Shown: positions 18,775 through 29,063, numbered from the stretch's first letter. The stretch: DNA of 64,000 bases from Sphingomicrobium clamense (GCF_019264355.1 NZ_JAHVAH010000001.1:1162001-1226000), one strand, 5' to 3'. Program-made: numbers and translations. Notes: generated by a model not told the origin, from the sequence alone.

Positions 18775-20307
18775 CTAGCCTAACCACATCATCAGCGCCG
18801 CGCCCAGTCCCCCGGCGACGAGCGCGGTGACGGTGTAGCCGAGCCAGCCGACGCCCTCGATCACCTGCACTTCGGGAAGCGGCGGCGCGGGCGGTGCGGC
18901 CCCGGGTTCGGGGTAGCTCGCGTCGATCTTGTCGATCAGGTGCGGGATCTTCTTGATGGTGCGCACAAACTCGATGATGCTGTCGGCGGCGTAGGCTTCG
19001 GGGCCGAGTTCGCTGCGGATCCATTCCTCGAGGAAGGGGCGCGCGGTTTCCCACATGTTGATGTCGGGATCGAGCGCGGTCGCGACGCCTTCCTCCATCA
19101 CCATCGTCTTCTGCAGCAGCAGCAAATGAGGCTGGGTCGCCATCTCGAAGTCGCGGGTGATCGCGAACAGCCCTTCGAGCATGCGCCCGACGCTAATCTC
19201 TTTGACGGGAAGCCCACGGATCGGCTCGCCCACAGCCCGCAGCGCGGTCGCGAACTCGTCGATGTTATGATGGCTGGGCACGTATTGCGCCTCGAAATGG
19301 ATTTCGGCCACGCGGCGATAGTTGCCGGTGATCAGGCCGTAGAGGATTTCCGCGAGCCAGAGACGCGCGCGGCGGTCGATGCGTCCCATGATTCCGAAGT
19401 CGACTGCGGCGAGGCGACCGTCGGGAAGCGCGAACAAATTTCCCTGGTGCAGGTCGGCGTGGAAAAAGCCGTCGATCACCGCCTGGCGCAGGAAGGCGCG
19501 CACAAGGATGCGGGCGAGCTGCGGCAGGTCGTGACCGGCCGCAATCAACTCGTCGCGCTTGGTCAGCTTGATGCCATCGATCCAGTCAATGGTGAGCACG
19601 CGGCGCGCTGTGCGGCGCCAGTCGACCTCTGGCACGCAAAAGCCAGGCTCGGCGGTCATCGCCTCGGCGAGTTCGGACGCAGATGCGGCTTCCCGCTGGA
19701 GGTCGAGCTCGCGGCGGGTCCACTGCTTGAAATAGGCGATGACCTGGCGCGGGCGCAGGCGCTCTGCCTCGCCGCCGAGCGTTTCGACATGGGCGGCGGC
19801 CCATTCGTAGGTTTCGATGGCTTCGGCGAAGACTTCGTCGATGCCGGGGCGCAGGACTTTGACTGCAACGTCCTTGCCTTCGGTGGTCTTGGCGCGGTGC
19901 ACCTGCGCGATGGAGGCGGCGCCGACCGGTTCTTCGCTGAATTCCGAGAAGAGCGCTTCGAGCGGAGCGCCGAGCGCCTTTTCGACGGCCGGCTTGATCT
20001 GCGCGAAGGGTGCGGGCGGCAGGTCGTCCTGCAGCTGCAACAGGTTGGCAGCCGCAGCTTCACCGACAAGGTCGGGGCGCGTGGCGAGCGCCTGTCCGAG
20101 CTTGATCGCGGCCGGCCCGATTTCCTGGAGCGCGGCGGCGTAGTCGGGGTTCTCCGGCTGGCGCGTCCCGAAGCGTGCGATGCGCACCAGGCGCTTGACG
20201 TTGGGCGGGGTGAGCGGATCGCGCTCGATCCCCCGCAGCGCGCCGTGGCGGGCAAGGGTGCGGCCCCACTTCAGGAGGCGGAACAGGTGAGTGACGCGAC
20301 TCGCCAT
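18775..20307 (-). CDS. ubiB: Ubiquinone biosynthesis ATPase UbiB
   Basis: ABC1/ADCK/UbiB atypical kinase-like ATPase of 510 residues needed for ubiquinone synthesis. Family marks are the N-terminal KxGQ-type segment KLGQALATRPDLVG, the Ala-rich loop AASIAQVHRA, KVLRPGID, and HADLHQGNLF with AVDFGIMG. The C-terminus carries a hydrophobic anchor (GWLGYTVTALVAGGLGAALMM). It begins 6 bp after ubiE and is followed 4 bp later by coaBC. Confidence 0.95.
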   Translation of the reverse strand: MASRVTHLFRLLKWGRTLARHGALRGIERDPLTPPNVKRLVRIARFGTRQPENPDYAAALQEIGPAAIKLGQALATRPDLVGEAAAANLLQLQDDLPPAPFAQIKPAVEKALGAPLEALFSEFSEEPVGAASIAQVHRAKTTEGKDVAVKVLRPGIDEVFAEAIETYEWAAAHVETLGGEAERLRPRQVIAYFKQWTRRELDLQREAASASELAEAMTAEPGFCVPEVDWRRTARRVLTIDWIDGIKLTKRDELIAAGHDLPQLARILVRAFLRQAVIDGFFHADLHQGNLFALPDGRLAAVDFGIMGRIDRRARLWLAEILYGLITGNYRRVAEIHFEAQYVPSHHNIDEFATALRAVGEPIRGLPVKEISVGRMLEGLFAITRDFEMATQPHLLLLQKTMVMEEGVATALDPDINMWETARPFLEEWIRSELGPEAYAADSIIEFVRTIKKIPHLIDKIDASYPEPGAAPPAPPLPEVQVIEGVGWLGYTVTALVAGGLGAALMMWLG

Positions 20308-20313
20308 AAGTGC

Positions 20314-21048
20314 CTAGATCTTCCAGCCCGAATGGATTGCGACGAGCCCGCCTAGGATCGGGCGGTGCGAGGTCTGCACGAAACCGGCATCGGCAATCAT
20401 CGCCTCGAACTCGTGCATGCGCGGGAAGCGTCGGATCGATTCGACGAGATACTGGTAGCTTTCCTCGTCGTCCGCGACGGCCTTGCCGACCTTGGGGATG
20501 ACGTTTTCCGAGTAGACCTCATAAGCCTTGCCGAAGCCGGGCCATTCGCTGGTCGAGAATTCGAGGCAGAAGAAACGGCCGCCGCGCTTGAGGACGCGGT
20601 GCGCCTCTCGCAGCGCAGTCGGGATATCGGTCACGTTCCGGATGCCGAAGGCAATGGTGTAGGCGTCGAAGCTATTGTCCTCGAAAGTCAGCTTTTCCGC
20701 GTTCTCGACCTGCCATGCGAGCGGCAGGTCGTCGAGCGTTTCGGCACGCTCCATACCGACTGCGAGCATGTCGGGATTGATGTCGGAAACGGTGACGTGC
20801 GCGCCCTTGCGCGCCATGCGGAAGGCGATGTCGCCAGTTCCGCCCGCCATGTCGAGGATCTTCTCGCCGGGGCGCGGCTGGACACACGCGACGAAGCGAT
20901 CCTTCCAAAGCCGATGCATGCCGCCCGACATGAGATCGTTCATCAGGTCGTAACGCCGCGCGACGGAGCTGAAGACTCCGCCGACCAGCTTCTGTTTCTC
21001 GTCCCGGTCGACCACGCGGTCGCCGAACTGGACTTTTTCGTCACTCAT
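20314..21048 (-). CDS. ubiE: Ubiquinone/menaquinone C-methyltransferase UbiE
   Basis: SAM-dependent methyltransferase of 244 residues for the C-methylation of the quinone ring. Motifs are [21 protein letters not shown], the SAM loop [15 protein letters not shown], and [17 protein letters not shown]. The start at 21048 ([10 protein letters not shown]) was chosen because a longer frame upstream is antisense to mutM. It heads the ubiE-ubiB-coaBC-dut run and is divergent from mutM across 57 bp. Confidence 0.96.
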   Translation of the reverse strand: MSDEKVQFGDRVVDRDEKQKLVGGVFSSVARRYDLMNDLMSGGMHRLWKDRFVACVQPRPGEKILDMAGGTGDIAFRMARKGAHVTVSDINPDMLAVGMERAETLDDLPLAWQVENAEKLTFEDNSFDAYTIAFGIRNVTDIPTALREAHRVLKRGGRFFCLEFSTSEWPGFGKAYEVYSENVIPKVGKAVADDEESYQYLVESIRRFPRMHEFEAMIADAGFVQTSHRPILGGLVAIHSGWKI

Positions 21049-21105
21049 GGAGGCAGGCCCTAGCAGGGGTTGGCGGGTCATGGAACGGGCCTTATGGCCT
21101 AGTGC

Positions 21106-21918
21106 GTGCCCGAGCTTCCCGAAGTCGAAACCACCGTCCGCGGCCTTTCCAGGGTGCTGGAGGGCCAGCGCATCGATAGTGTCGAAGTGCGCCGATCCGA
21201 TCTTCGCCGCCCTTTTCCGGACGGGTTGGGCCAGGTGCTCACCGGCGCGACGGTCATGCGTCTCGGTCGCCGCGCCAAGTTCGGGATCATCGAAACCGAC
21301 CGCGGCGATGCCGTGATCTTCCACCTCGGCATGTCGGGTCGCTGGCGGATCGATCCCGAGGAGATCGGCAAGCACGACCACCTTGTACTGACGAGCGGGG
21401 ATCGCGTCCTGTCGCTCAACGACCCGCGGCGTTTCGGGTCGGTCGACCTGGTGCGGAACGATGCGCTTGCCGAGTTCGAGCCGTTCGTCGGGCTGGGGCC
21501 GGAGCCGGTCGCGGGGGAGGTTAGCGGCAAGCAGTTGAGGAAGGCGCTGGCTGGTCGCAAGGCCGCGATCAAACTGCTGCTGCTCGACCAGCGGGTGATC
21601 GCAGGGCTGGGCAATATCTACGTGTGCGAGGCGCTGTGGCGCTCGAAAATCCATCCCAAGCGGGCAGGGGGGCGCATCTCTCTCGAGCGGCTCGACCGGC
21701 TGGCAGGCGACATTGTCGACGTGATCGCCGAAGCGATCGAGGCGGGCGGGTCGAGCCTGCGCGACTTTGCGGCGCCCGATGGCGAACTCGGCTATTTCGC
21801 CAAGCGGTTCGACGTCTATGGGCGCGAGGGAGAAGACTGCCGGCGATGCGATGGTACGATCCGGCGCATCGTGCAGGGCGCAAGATCGACCTTTTTCTGC
21901 CCCTCCTGCCAGACCTAA
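21106..21918 (+). CDS. mutM: Formamidopyrimidine-DNA glycosylase
   Basis: Bifunctional glycosylase/AP lyase of 270 residues that removes 8-oxoguanine and formamidopyrimidines. The catalytic Pro2-Glu3 is in PELPEVETT, which fixes the GTG at 21106 as start. Other marks are FHLGMSGRW, the H2TH region [15 protein letters not shown] and the C-terminal zinc finger (DCRRCDGTI ... FFCPSCQ). Confidence 0.97.
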   Translation: MPELPEVETTVRGLSRVLEGQRIDSVEVRRSDLRRPFPDGLGQVLTGATVMRLGRRAKFGIIETDRGDAVIFHLGMSGRWRIDPEEIGKHDHLVLTSGDRVLSLNDPRRFGSVDLVRNDALAEFEPFVGLGPEPVAGEVSGKQLRKALAGRKAAIKLLLLDQRVIAGLGNIYVCEALWRSKIHPKRAGGRISLERLDRLAGDIVDVIAEAIEAGGSSLRDFAAPDGELGYFAKRFDVYGREGEDCRRCDGTIRRIVQGARSTFFCPSCQT

Positions 21919-21922
21919 GTGG

Positions 21923-21951
21923 TTGACCTCGACGGGCAAGCCCATTAAGGG
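21923..21951 (+). promoter_or_regulatory. Possible promoter of rpsT
   Basis: TTGACC (21923-21928) lies 4 bp past the mutM stop, followed after 17 bp by TAAGGG, or after 16 bp by TTAAGG. The -35 is strong and the -10 poor. A leader of about 70 bases, AT-rich near the end, would precede rpsT. Confidence 0.35.
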
Positions 21952-22028
21952 GAGCGCCAATCCGGTGTGCGGGGAAACGCCGCGCGCCGATTTTCTTTTT
22001 GATTTTAGAGATTTGACGAGGTCATCCT

Positions 22029-22292
22029 ATGGCGAATACGCCGCAATCCCGTAAGCGCATCCGTCGCAATGCGCGTCGTGCCGATGTCAATGGCGCGCGC
22101 GTTTCGCGTATCCGTACCTTCATCAAGGCGATCGAAACTGCCATTGCCAGCGGCAAGAAGGACGAAGCCGAAGCAGCGCTGAAGGCCGCGCAGCCGGAAA
22201 TCGCTCGCGGCGTGGCCAAGGGCGTGATGCACAAGAACACTGCGGCGCGTAAGATGAGCCGCCTGACGAAGCGCGTTAACGCCTGCGGCTAA
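22029..22292 (+). CDS. rpsT: 30S ribosomal protein S20
   Basis: Small-subunit protein of 87 residues that binds the 5' domain and helix 44 of 16S rRNA. It begins [19 protein letters not shown], is basic and helical, and has the [17 protein letters not shown]-terminus. GAGG lies 7 bases before the ATG. Two hairpins follow, the second with a T run. Its position just upstream of dnaA is common in alphaproteobacteria. Confidence 0.97.
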   Translation: MANTPQSRKRIRRNARRADVNGARVSRIRTFIKAIETAIASGKKDEAEAALKAAQPEIARGVAKGVMHKNTAARKMSRLTKRVNACG

Positions 22293-22334
22293 CGCCTCTT
22301 CGCTTGATTTACCCGCGCTTCAACGCGGGTCAGT

Positions 22335-22371
22335 AACAGGCCGTCGGACCCCCGGCGGCCTGTTCCTTTTT
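22335..22371 (+). terminator. Terminator after rpsT
   Basis: The inverted repeat AACAGGCC / GGCCTGTT (22335-22342 and 22357-22364) is followed by CC and five T. A second hairpin without a T run (ACCCGCG / CGCGGGT, 22311-22330) lies just before it. Confidence 0.75.
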
Positions 22372-22692
22372 GGGCTGTCACAAAAAGTCCATGTTTTCCC
22401 GCGATTCGCGATGGCGGTCCTTTCGGCACCTTATCAAAATCGGCGGAAAACCGTGCCGGAAACAATTTTTCCCAGCTTTTCAGTGTCAAGACGATTTATT
22501 TCAGTTTTTTCAAATTTAGACCCTTGAACAGACTCCGAAACCACCCTTAAAAAAGAGGCTTCCGGAACGCGATTCTGCATCCGGATGGGGGTTAGTCAGA
22601 GCGGAAAGCTCCGGCGCAATTCGCCTATGCGATTTGCGCAACGGCACGGCTTTGTCTGGTCCAAACCATACTCCAGAGGAGGGCGCAAGCCA
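22372..22692 (+). other. AT-rich leader and promoter region of dnaA
   Basis: About 320 bp without a supported gene. It is clearly richer in A/T than the rest of the window (runs around 22430-22560), fitting a regulated promoter. TTATCAAAA (22433-22441) matches the DnaA box TTATCCACA at seven of nine positions; no cluster of good boxes was seen, so an origin is not supported. The frame of dnaA is open upstream to 22585 but lacks a ribosome binding site there. Confidence 0.5.
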
Positions 22693-24117
22693 GTGCAGGG
22701 CAGGGACGACGTTTTGCGCCAGGGGGGCATCGAGCAGGTCGCCGGACCACTCGAAGCGGCATGGGAAACCATCCGCGCCAACCTCAAGCGCGATTGCGGT
22801 GCCCGCACCTTCGACGGTTGGCTCAAGCCCGCCACGCTTGGCGACTTCGATGCCGAACAGGGCATCCTCGATATCGTCATGCCAAGCCAGTTCATGGCCG
22901 ATTGGGTCCGCTCCCATTTTGGCGACCGGCTCCAGCTTGCGTGGACCAGTGCGCTTCCGATCGTGTCGGAAGTCCGCGTCGTCGCCGACGCGACCGGCCC
23001 CAAGCCTTCACCCCTTTTGATTCTCGAGGACACGCCTTCGGAAGAGCCCGCCAGCTCTCCCAGCGCGAGCGCGGGCGCCAAGCGTGATCCTTCCGCGCCC
23101 AAATTCGACCCTCGCTACACGTTCGACAGCTTCGTCATCGGCAAGGCCAACGAAGTTGCCGCCACCGCCGCCAAGACGCTGGCCGGTTCGGACCGCGTAG
23201 GGTTCAACCCGCTGTTCATCCATGGCGGCACCGGCCGCGGGAAAACCCACCTGTTGCACGCCATCGGCCACAGCTTCCTCGATGCCCATCCGGGCGCGAA
23301 GGTCGTGTCGATGTCGGCCGAGAAGTTCATGGTCGAGTTCGTCCGCGCGCTGCGCGAGAACGACACGATCGGCTTCAAGCAGCGGCTGCGCAACGCCGAC
23401 CTGTTGCTGATTGACGACGTCCAATTCATCGCCGGCAAGGATTCGACGCAGGAAGAATTCTTCCACACGATGAACGAAATCATCAATGCGGGTCGCCGTC
23501 TGGTCATAACTTCCGACCGTGCACCGCAGGATCTCGACGGCATCGCGCCGCGCATCCTCTCGCGTCTGTCGTGGGGCCTGGTCGCGGACATCAACCCGGC
23601 CGATTACGAGCTGCGCCTCAACATCGTGCGCACCAAGCTTGATGCGCTGCCCGGGGTCGAGATGCCGCCCGCCGTCATCGAGTTTCTCGCGCGCCGGATC
23701 ACCAACTCGATCCGTGAGCTCGAAGGCGCGCTCAACCGCATCGCCGCCTACGCAATGATGACCGGCCGCGACATCGATGTCGCATTCGTCGAGGAAGTGC
23801 TCGCCAACGTGCTGCGCGCCAACCAGCGCCGCATCTCGATCGACGAGATCCAGACGCAGGTCGCCGAACATTTCCGCATCCGCAAGGCCGAGATGACCTC
23901 GGCGCGCCGCGCACGCGACGTCGCGCGCCCGCGCCAGGTGGCCATGTATCTTTCGAAGCAGCTGACGCCCAAGTCGCTACCCGACATCGGTCGCCGCTTC
24001 GGCGGTCGCGACCACACGACGGTCATTCACGCGGTCAAGCAGATCGAGCGGCTTCGTGCCGCCGATGCCGAGCTCGATGCCGATATCCGTTTGCTCCAAC
24101 GGCAATTGGAAGGCTGA
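22693..24117 (+). CDS. dnaA: Chromosomal replication initiator protein DnaA
   Basis: Replication initiator AAA+ protein of 474 residues. Order: N-terminal helicase-loading domain (AWETIRANLKRDCG), a short linker of Pro/Ser/Ala, the AAA+ core with Walker A GGTGRGKTHLLHA and Walker B LLLIDDVQFIAGK, and C-terminal domain IV with GRRFGGRDHTTVIHAV. The start is GTG at 22693 because AGAGGAGGG ends nine bases before it, whereas the upstream ATG has no such site. A bidirectional terminator follows. Confidence 0.96.
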   Translation: MQGRDDVLRQGGIEQVAGPLEAAWETIRANLKRDCGARTFDGWLKPATLGDFDAEQGILDIVMPSQFMADWVRSHFGDRLQLAWTSALPIVSEVRVVADATGPKPSPLLILEDTPSEEPASSPSASAGAKRDPSAPKFDPRYTFDSFVIGKANEVAATAAKTLAGSDRVGFNPLFIHGGTGRGKTHLLHAIGHSFLDAHPGAKVVSMSAEKFMVEFVRALRENDTIGFKQRLRNADLLLIDDVQFIAGKDSTQEEFFHTMNEIINAGRRLVITSDRAPQDLDGIAPRILSRLSWGLVADINPADYELRLNIVRTKLDALPGVEMPPAVIEFLARRITNSIRELEGALNRIAAYAMMTGRDIDVAFVEEVLANVLRANQRRISIDEIQTQVAEHFRIRKAEMTSARRARDVARPRQVAMYLSKQLTPKSLPDIGRRFGGRDHTTVIHAVKQIERLRAADAELDADIRLLQRQLEG

Positions 24118-24170
24118 GCCGCCAAGGCTCACGGGTTCGATCCCAAGACCAGTCCCCAACTGGCAAAATG

Positions 24171-24207
24171 AAAGCCCCGCCCGGTTCGACACGAGCGGGG
24201 CTTTTTT
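24171..24207. terminator. Bidirectional terminator between dnaA and the DUF4136 gene
   Basis: Perfect inverted repeat AAAGCCCCGC / GCGGGGCTTT around a 14-base loop, with a run of six T on the plus strand and A residues on the other side. It serves dnaA and may also stop the convergent lipoprotein transcript. It is the only convergent pair in the window with an intergenic terminator. Confidence 0.9.
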
Positions 24208-24227
24208 ATGGGTGGCCGAAGTGAGGA

Positions 24228-24950
24228 CTATTCCTCGTTTTCGGGCTTCACCGTAATCTTGATCGTCTCGCCGGAGCGGCCCGGGAAGTCGGTGAACATC
24301 GCGGTTACGAGGTTCGGGACCAGCGTGCCCAGGTCGTCGGTGCGGCTACGCGCCTTGGCAGTGCCCTCGAACAGCATCGGGCCGCCATCCTTGCGGACGA
24401 TGTCGATGTCGAGGTCCGAGCGATACTCGGTGTAGCTGCGGATGCGATTGCGGCCGCTGGCGAACCAGAACGGATCGTCCCAACCGCGATAATAGCCGTA
24501 GCGCGAACCGTAGCCGAAGCCCAAGCGAACGTAGGTGCGGCGCACGTTGCCATAGCGATCGCGATAATAGACCGGACGGACATAGCCGCGCCGATAGAAG
24601 GGATCGCCCCAATAGCTGTTCCAGCCATAGCGGTCGTAGAAGGGATCCTGAACGATGCGTTCCCTCCCTTCATCGACGCCATAATCGAGCTGGACGACCA
24701 TGGTCGCGTCCTCGATCGAGCTGGCGGGTGCATAGCCCTGCGACGCCATTTCGGCCGCGACCATTTCGCCGAAGCGCTGAAATTCGAGCGTGCCCTGCTT
24801 GGCGGGATCCTGCGCCACGACAACGAAGCTTTCGCCGGTGGTCGCGGGCATCTGGTGATAGCGGCTTACCTTGGACGGCATGCCGGTCGTACATGCGCTC
24901 AGCCCCGCCAAGGCGGTTGCGGCCAGCGCGACTTTGAAAAATTTACGCAT
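24228..24950 (-). CDS. DUF4136 family lipoprotein with aromatic-rich insert
   Basis: A 240-residue envelope protein. The N-terminus is a lipoprotein signal with lipobox LSAC (Cys20). The segments FQRFGEMVAAEMASQGY and a C-terminal TDFPGRSGETIKITV fit DUF4136. Between residues 103 and 164 lies an unusual stretch dominated by Tyr, Arg, Gly and Trp, for example GFGYGSRYGYYRGWDDP. Function is unknown. It is monocistronic, with 100 bp to trpS upstream. Confidence 0.75.
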   Translation of the reverse strand: MRKFFKVALAATALAGLSACTTGMPSKVSRYHQMPATTGESFVVVAQDPAKQGTLEFQRFGEMVAAEMASQGYAPASSIEDATMVVQLDYGVDEGRERIVQDPFYDRYGWNSYWGDPFYRRGYVRPVYYRDRYGNVRRTYVRLGFGYGSRYGYYRGWDDPFWFASGRNRIRSYTEYRSDLDIDIVRKDGGPMLFEGTAKARSRTDDLGTLVPNLVTAMFTDFPGRSGETIKITVKPENEE

Positions 24951-25050
24951 GAAACTGTTCCTCGCACAAAATCCGTTATCGTGCGGGGCTTATAGCATAA
25001 GTGACCGTGAACTGCGCCTTAAGCGGCTAAGTCGGATTTCCGACGTTGGA

Positions 25051-26070
25051 TCAGCGGCTTAGACCGACAGCTTTCTTCGCTTCCGCCAAGGTCGGCGCGG
25101 CGAGCTCGCGCGCCTTCTGGGCACCGCTATCGAGGATCGAGTCGAGCTGTGCGGTGTCTTCGCGCAGCTCCAGCAGGCGGGACCGCAATGGCGACAGTCG
25201 GGCGATCAACGCGTCGGCCAGCGCCGGCTTGAACGCACCGAAACCCTGTCCTTCGAAGTCGCCGAGCACCTCGTCGATGTCGCGATCGGTCAGCGCCGCC
25301 ATGATCCCGACGAGATTCCTGGCTTCGGCGCGACCTTCCAGGCCCTCGGCGTTACCGGGTAGTGGTTCGGGGTCGGTGCGCGCCTTCTTGATCTTCGTCG
25401 CGATCGTGTCGTCATCGTCGGTGAGGTTGATGCGCGTCATGTCGCTTTCGGCCGACTTGGACATCTTTTCGGTCCCGTCGCGCAGGCTCATCACGCGCGC
25501 AGCGGTGCCGCCACCTATATAGGGCTCGGGCGCGGTGAAGAGTTCGACGTTGAAGTCGTTGTTGAACTTCATCGCGATATCGCGCGCCAGCTCGATATGC
25601 TGTTTCTGGTCGTCGCCCACGGGAACATGGGTGGCGTTGTAGAGCAGCACGTCGGCGGCCTGTAGCACGGGGTAGGTGAACAGGCCCACCGAAGCGGCCT
25701 CCTTGTTTTTGCCCGACTTGGCCTTGAACTGGGTCATGCGGTTGAGCCAGCCCATGCGCGCGGTGCAGGAGAGAATCCACTGCAGCTCGGCATGTTCGGG
25801 CACATGGCTGTGCGCGAAGACGGTCGATTTCTCCGGGTCGATTCCGCTTGCGATCAGCGCGGCGGCCATCTCACGCACATTCCGTCGCAGCTGGGCGGGT
25901 TCGCCCTCGATCGTGAGCGCGTGCATGTCGGCCAGGAAGAACAGGCATTCGGTCTCATCCTGCATCTTCACCCAGCGCAGGATCGCGCCCAGCAGGTTGC
26001 CGAGATGAAGGTCGCCGGTGGGCTGGATGCCCGAAACTACTCGCATCTTGTCGGGGCGCATGTCCGTCAT
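25051..26070 (-). CDS. trpS: Tryptophanyl-tRNA synthetase
   Basis: Class I synthetase of 339 residues that charges tRNA-Trp. The HIGH-like motif is [10 protein letters not shown] and the KMSKS motif is [10 protein letters not shown]. The first ATG (26070) lies in an ATGA overlap with the murJ stop; an alternative Met at 26046 ([11 protein letters not shown]) would remove eight residues without affecting the fold. Confidence 0.96.
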   Translation of the reverse strand: MTDMRPDKMRVVSGIQPTGDLHLGNLLGAILRWVKMQDETECLFFLADMHALTIEGEPAQLRRNVREMAAALIASGIDPEKSTVFAHSHVPEHAELQWILSCTARMGWLNRMTQFKAKSGKNKEAASVGLFTYPVLQAADVLLYNATHVPVGDDQKQHIELARDIAMKFNNDFNVELFTAPEPYIGGGTAARVMSLRDGTEKMSKSAESDMTRINLTDDDDTIATKIKKARTDPEPLPGNAEGLEGRAEARNLVGIMAALTDRDIDEVLGDFEGQGFGAFKPALADALIARLSPLRSRLLELREDTAQLDSILDSGAQKARELAAPTLAEAKKAVGLSR

Positions 26071-27635
26071 TGGGGCGATTCCGATACTTTCTTCTTGCGC
26101 AGGAGGATGAGGATGTCGTCCTTGGCCATCGCGCCGATGGTCCAGGCGAGGGTGAAGTAGACGATCGCGCCCGCACCGACCAGTGCGCCCATGGCGACGA
26201 TGCGACGACCGGCGCCCGCGGCGAACCAGTCATCGAAGACGCCCATGAGCAGGTAGAGGATAGCTGCCATGGCTGCAGCGCAGAACAGCTGCTTTATGAG
26301 GCGCCTTCCAAGCCAGCCTTCGACCCGGAAATGACCGCGCGCGTGGAGCAGGACGTAGAGACTGATCGCATTGAGCCATGCGGCCAGCGCGGTCGAGATG
26401 GGAAGGATGACGATCCCCATCTCCTCGATGAAAGCGAAATTGATACCGACGCCGATGGCGAGCGTGACCAGCGTGATTATCGCCGGTGTCTTCATGTCCT
26501 TGCGCGCAAAGAAACCGGGCGCGAGCACCTTGATCGCGACGTAGGCGGGAAGTCCGATCACCAGGAGCGAAAGGACGAGGCCCGACATGGCCGCGTCGGC
26601 TTCGGTAAAGCGCCCGCCTTCGAAGATTACGGTCATCACCGGCCCGCCGACGACGACCAGCGCGACGGTGGCAGGGATGGTGAGCAGCATGGCAAGCTCG
26701 ATCGCGCGACCCTGTACGTTAGCGGCCTGGCGATGCTTTTCCTGTCCGATATGCCGGCTGATCGCGGGCAAGATGGCCACACCGATTGCCGAGCCGATTA
26801 GGGCTAGTGGTAGCTGGTTGAGACGGTCGGCCTGCTGGAGGAAAACGAAGCTCCCCTCGGGCAGGCGAGTGGCGAAATAAGCGTAGAAAAGCTGGCTGAT
26901 ATAGTAGCCGCCCGCCGCGATCGTGGCGGGCACCATTAGGATCAGCAGCTCCTTCACGCGCGGGGTCATGCGCGGTGGCAGGAAGCGGAGCTTCAGTCCG
27001 GCGCGGCGTGTCGCGTGCCAGGTGAGCCAAAGCTGGAAGACGCCGCCGATGAGCACTGCCCATGCCATCGCCCGCGCCGTGGTCTCGCCGCCCTGTTCGT
27101 AGAGAAGAAGCGCTCCCACAAGCGCCACATTGAGCAGGGCAGGGGCGAACGCTGCCGCCGTGAAACGGGTCAGCGAATTGAGGATGCCGCTGAACAACGA
27201 CACCATTGCGATGAAGATCAAATAGGGGAAGGTGATCCGCGTGAGGTCGATCGCGAACTGCGTCTTCCCCGGATCGTCCTGCCACCCGGCCCCGACGGTC
27301 GCCACGACCAACGGCATGGCGACCATGAACGCGGCTGTGATGACGAACAGGACAGGCAGGAAGACGGCCTGAACCTCTTCGGCGAAGCGTTTGGCATCGG
27401 TGAGATCGCCATCTTCCCCGATCCGCCGCGCAAATAGCGGGACGAAGCCCTGGCTGAAACTGCCTTCGCCGAGCAGGCGACGCAGCTGGTTGGGGAGCAT
27501 GAAGGCGAAATAGAAGACGTCGGCGGCCGCCGACGCCCCCATAACGCGCGCGAACACCATTTCGCGCACGAAGCCGAGGATGCGGCTGACGAGCGTGAGC
27601 CCGCCGATCGTGCCGCCTGCCTTGACGAGGTTCAT
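26067..27635 (-). CDS. murJ: Lipid II flippase MurJ
   Basis: MOP-superfamily membrane protein of 522 residues with about 14 hydrophobic segments, thought to flip lipid II across the inner membrane. Landmarks are the N-terminal [20 protein letters not shown] and [20 protein letters not shown]. The ATG at 27635 was preferred: the longer frame adds an Arg-rich tract that is a shadow of the secB end. It overlaps trpS by 4 bp and follows secB by 22 bp. Confidence 0.96.
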   Translation of the reverse strand: MNLVKAGGTIGGLTLVSRILGFVREMVFARVMGASAAADVFYFAFMLPNQLRRLLGEGSFSQGFVPLFARRIGEDGDLTDAKRFAEEVQAVFLPVLFVITAAFMVAMPLVVATVGAGWQDDPGKTQFAIDLTRITFPYLIFIAMVSLFSGILNSLTRFTAAAFAPALLNVALVGALLLYEQGGETTARAMAWAVLIGGVFQLWLTWHATRRAGLKLRFLPPRMTPRVKELLILMVPATIAAGGYYISQLFYAYFATRLPEGSFVFLQQADRLNQLPLALIGSAIGVAILPAISRHIGQEKHRQAANVQGRAIELAMLLTIPATVALVVVGGPVMTVIFEGGRFTEADAAMSGLVLSLLVIGLPAYVAIKVLAPGFFARKDMKTPAIITLVTLAIGVGINFAFIEEMGIVILPISTALAAWLNAISLYVLLHARGHFRVEGWLGRRLIKQLFCAAAMAAILYLLMGVFDDWFAAGAGRRIVAMGALVGAGAIVYFTLAWTIGAMAKDDILILLRKKKVSESPQ

Positions 27636-27657
27636 CGCGCCCCGCCCCCCAAGTGCC

Positions 27658-28209
27658 TTAGGCCTTCGCTTCGTCGGTCGGCGCGTCGGCCGGAGCCTCG
27701 CCCGCCGGTGCGGTCGCCGCGCCATTGGCTTCGGCGGCCTTGCGCATGTTGGCGATATACTGCGCGGCGAAGTCGATCGGCTCGAGCATCAGCGGCGGTG
27801 CGCCGCAATCCTGCGATGCGTTCATGATGGTCTGGCGCGCGAACGGGAAGATCATGCGCGGCGCTTCGATCATCAGCAGTGGCTGGACCTGGTCCTGCGG
27901 GAAACCGCGGACGCCGAACAGGCCGGCATAGGTCAGGTCGATCAGGAAGTGCTGGCCCTCGTCCGACTTGACGCCGGCCTGGATCTTGAGCGCGACCTCG
28001 AACACGTCTTCGGCCTGCGGGGTCACTTCGAGCTCGTACTGGAGCTGGACCTGCGGCTGGGTCTTGAACTGGAAGACCTTGGGCGCATTCGGGTTTTCGA
28101 CCGAGAGGTCCTTCATATATTGCGCGAGCACGCTGAACTGCGGCATCGCGGGCGCATCGTCCTGCGGGGCGCCTTCGGGCTGCGGCGGGGTCGGGGTTTC
28201 GTCGGCCAT
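27658..28209 (-). CDS. secB: Protein-export chaperone SecB
   Basis: Tetrameric cytosolic chaperone of 183 residues that hands preproteins to SecA. Core strands LAQYMKDLSVENPNAP, FEVALKIQAG and DLTYAGLFGV are clear, and ARQTIMNASQDCGAPPLML is the typical C-terminal region. An Ala/Glu-rich tail of about 25 residues extends the family length. It is the first gene of secB-murJ-trpS and is divergent from the TIM44-like gene. Confidence 0.95.
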   Translation of the reverse strand: MADETPTPPQPEGAPQDDAPAMPQFSVLAQYMKDLSVENPNAPKVFQFKTQPQVQLQYELEVTPQAEDVFEVALKIQAGVKSDEGQHFLIDLTYAGLFGVRGFPQDQVQPLLMIEAPRMIFPFARQTIMNASQDCGAPPLMLEPIDFAAQYIANMRKAAEANGAATAPAGEAPADAPTDEAKA

Positions 28210-28418
28210 TTGGATTATCCTGATTCGATTTGAAAATGGGTGGCGGTCGTCCCGCCACGGGTCGTCGCCGCGACTAGCAGGGGCGCGTGCGCGAAGCAAC
28301 TTCGGCGCGTTGTGAAACGTTCACTTGTATCGTGGCATGGAAAGAGGCTTTGAAATGCCATGGTGCGACGCCTATGTTGGGTCGGATAAGCACTTGTTCC
28401 CAAGGATTGGAAGTACCG

Positions 28419-29063
28419 TTGACCGCCATCGTGATCCTCGCCCTCATCGCCCTGTTCGTCGGGCTGCGCCTCTATAGCGTGCTTGGGGAGCGCACGGGCC
28501 ACGAGCAGGAATTGCTCAAGGCGCCGCCTGCGCCCGCAACGCCGCCGGGTGTCGATGTGGAAACCAAGGAAGCGGGTGCGATCGACGAAGCGTCGATGAA
28601 TTATCTCCCGCTCGCCGGCCCCGGCGTGCGCAAGCTGCTCGCCGCCGATCCGGGCTTCAGCGTGGCGGAATTCCTGAGTGGCGCCGAAGCGGCCTACCGC
28701 ATGACGCTCGAAGCATTCTGGAAAGGCGACCTCTCGGACGTCGCCGACTTCCTCGACGACAATGTCGAGGATGCTTTCGCTAGCGCCATCGAGGCGCGTA
28801 AGGAGCAGGGCCTGACCCTCGACAATCGCTTAGTGGCCATCGACCAGTCGGTCATTGCGGCCGCCGATCTCGACGGCACGATTGCCGAGCTGGTTGTGCG
28901 TTTCGAGGCCGACATCGCCGCCGTGACCCGCAATGCCGATGGCGAAGTGGTTGCCGGCTCGATGAGCGATGCGGTGCAGACCCGCGATCGCTGGACCTTC
29001 CGCCGTGATATCGCCGCTGGCGATCCCAACTGGATGCTGGTCGAAACCGACGAGGAAGAATGA
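28419..29063 (+). CDS. TIM44-like membrane-anchored protein (TimA-like)
   Basis: A 214-residue protein with one N-terminal transmembrane helix (TAIVILALIALFVGLRLYS) and a C-terminal TIM44-like domain. Alphaproteobacteria carry such proteins, related to mitochondrial Tim44, next to secB and mltA. Start: TTG at 28419 with GGAAG five bases upstream, giving the usual N-terminus; the frame is open to 28287 but that part lacks homologous content. It ends in an ATGA overlap with mltA. The exact role in the cell envelope is not settled. Confidence 0.8.
   Translation: MTAIVILALIALFVGLRLYSVLGERTGHEQELLKAPPAPATPPGVDVETKEAGAIDEASMNYLPLAGPGVRKLLAADPGFSVAEFLSGAEAAYRMTLEAFWKGDLSDVADFLDDNVEDAFASAIEARKEQGLTLDNRLVAIDQSVIAAADLDGTIAELVVRFEADIAAVTRNADGEVVAGSMSDAVQTRDRWTFRRDIAAGDPNWMLVETDEEE

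Noticed and set aside
21049..21960. N-terminal extension of ubiE
   Set aside because: The frame is open, but it is antisense to mutM, and UbiE begins normally at 21048.
22433..22441. DnaA box TTATCAAAA as evidence of oriC
   Set aside because: Single match with two mismatches; no cluster of boxes.
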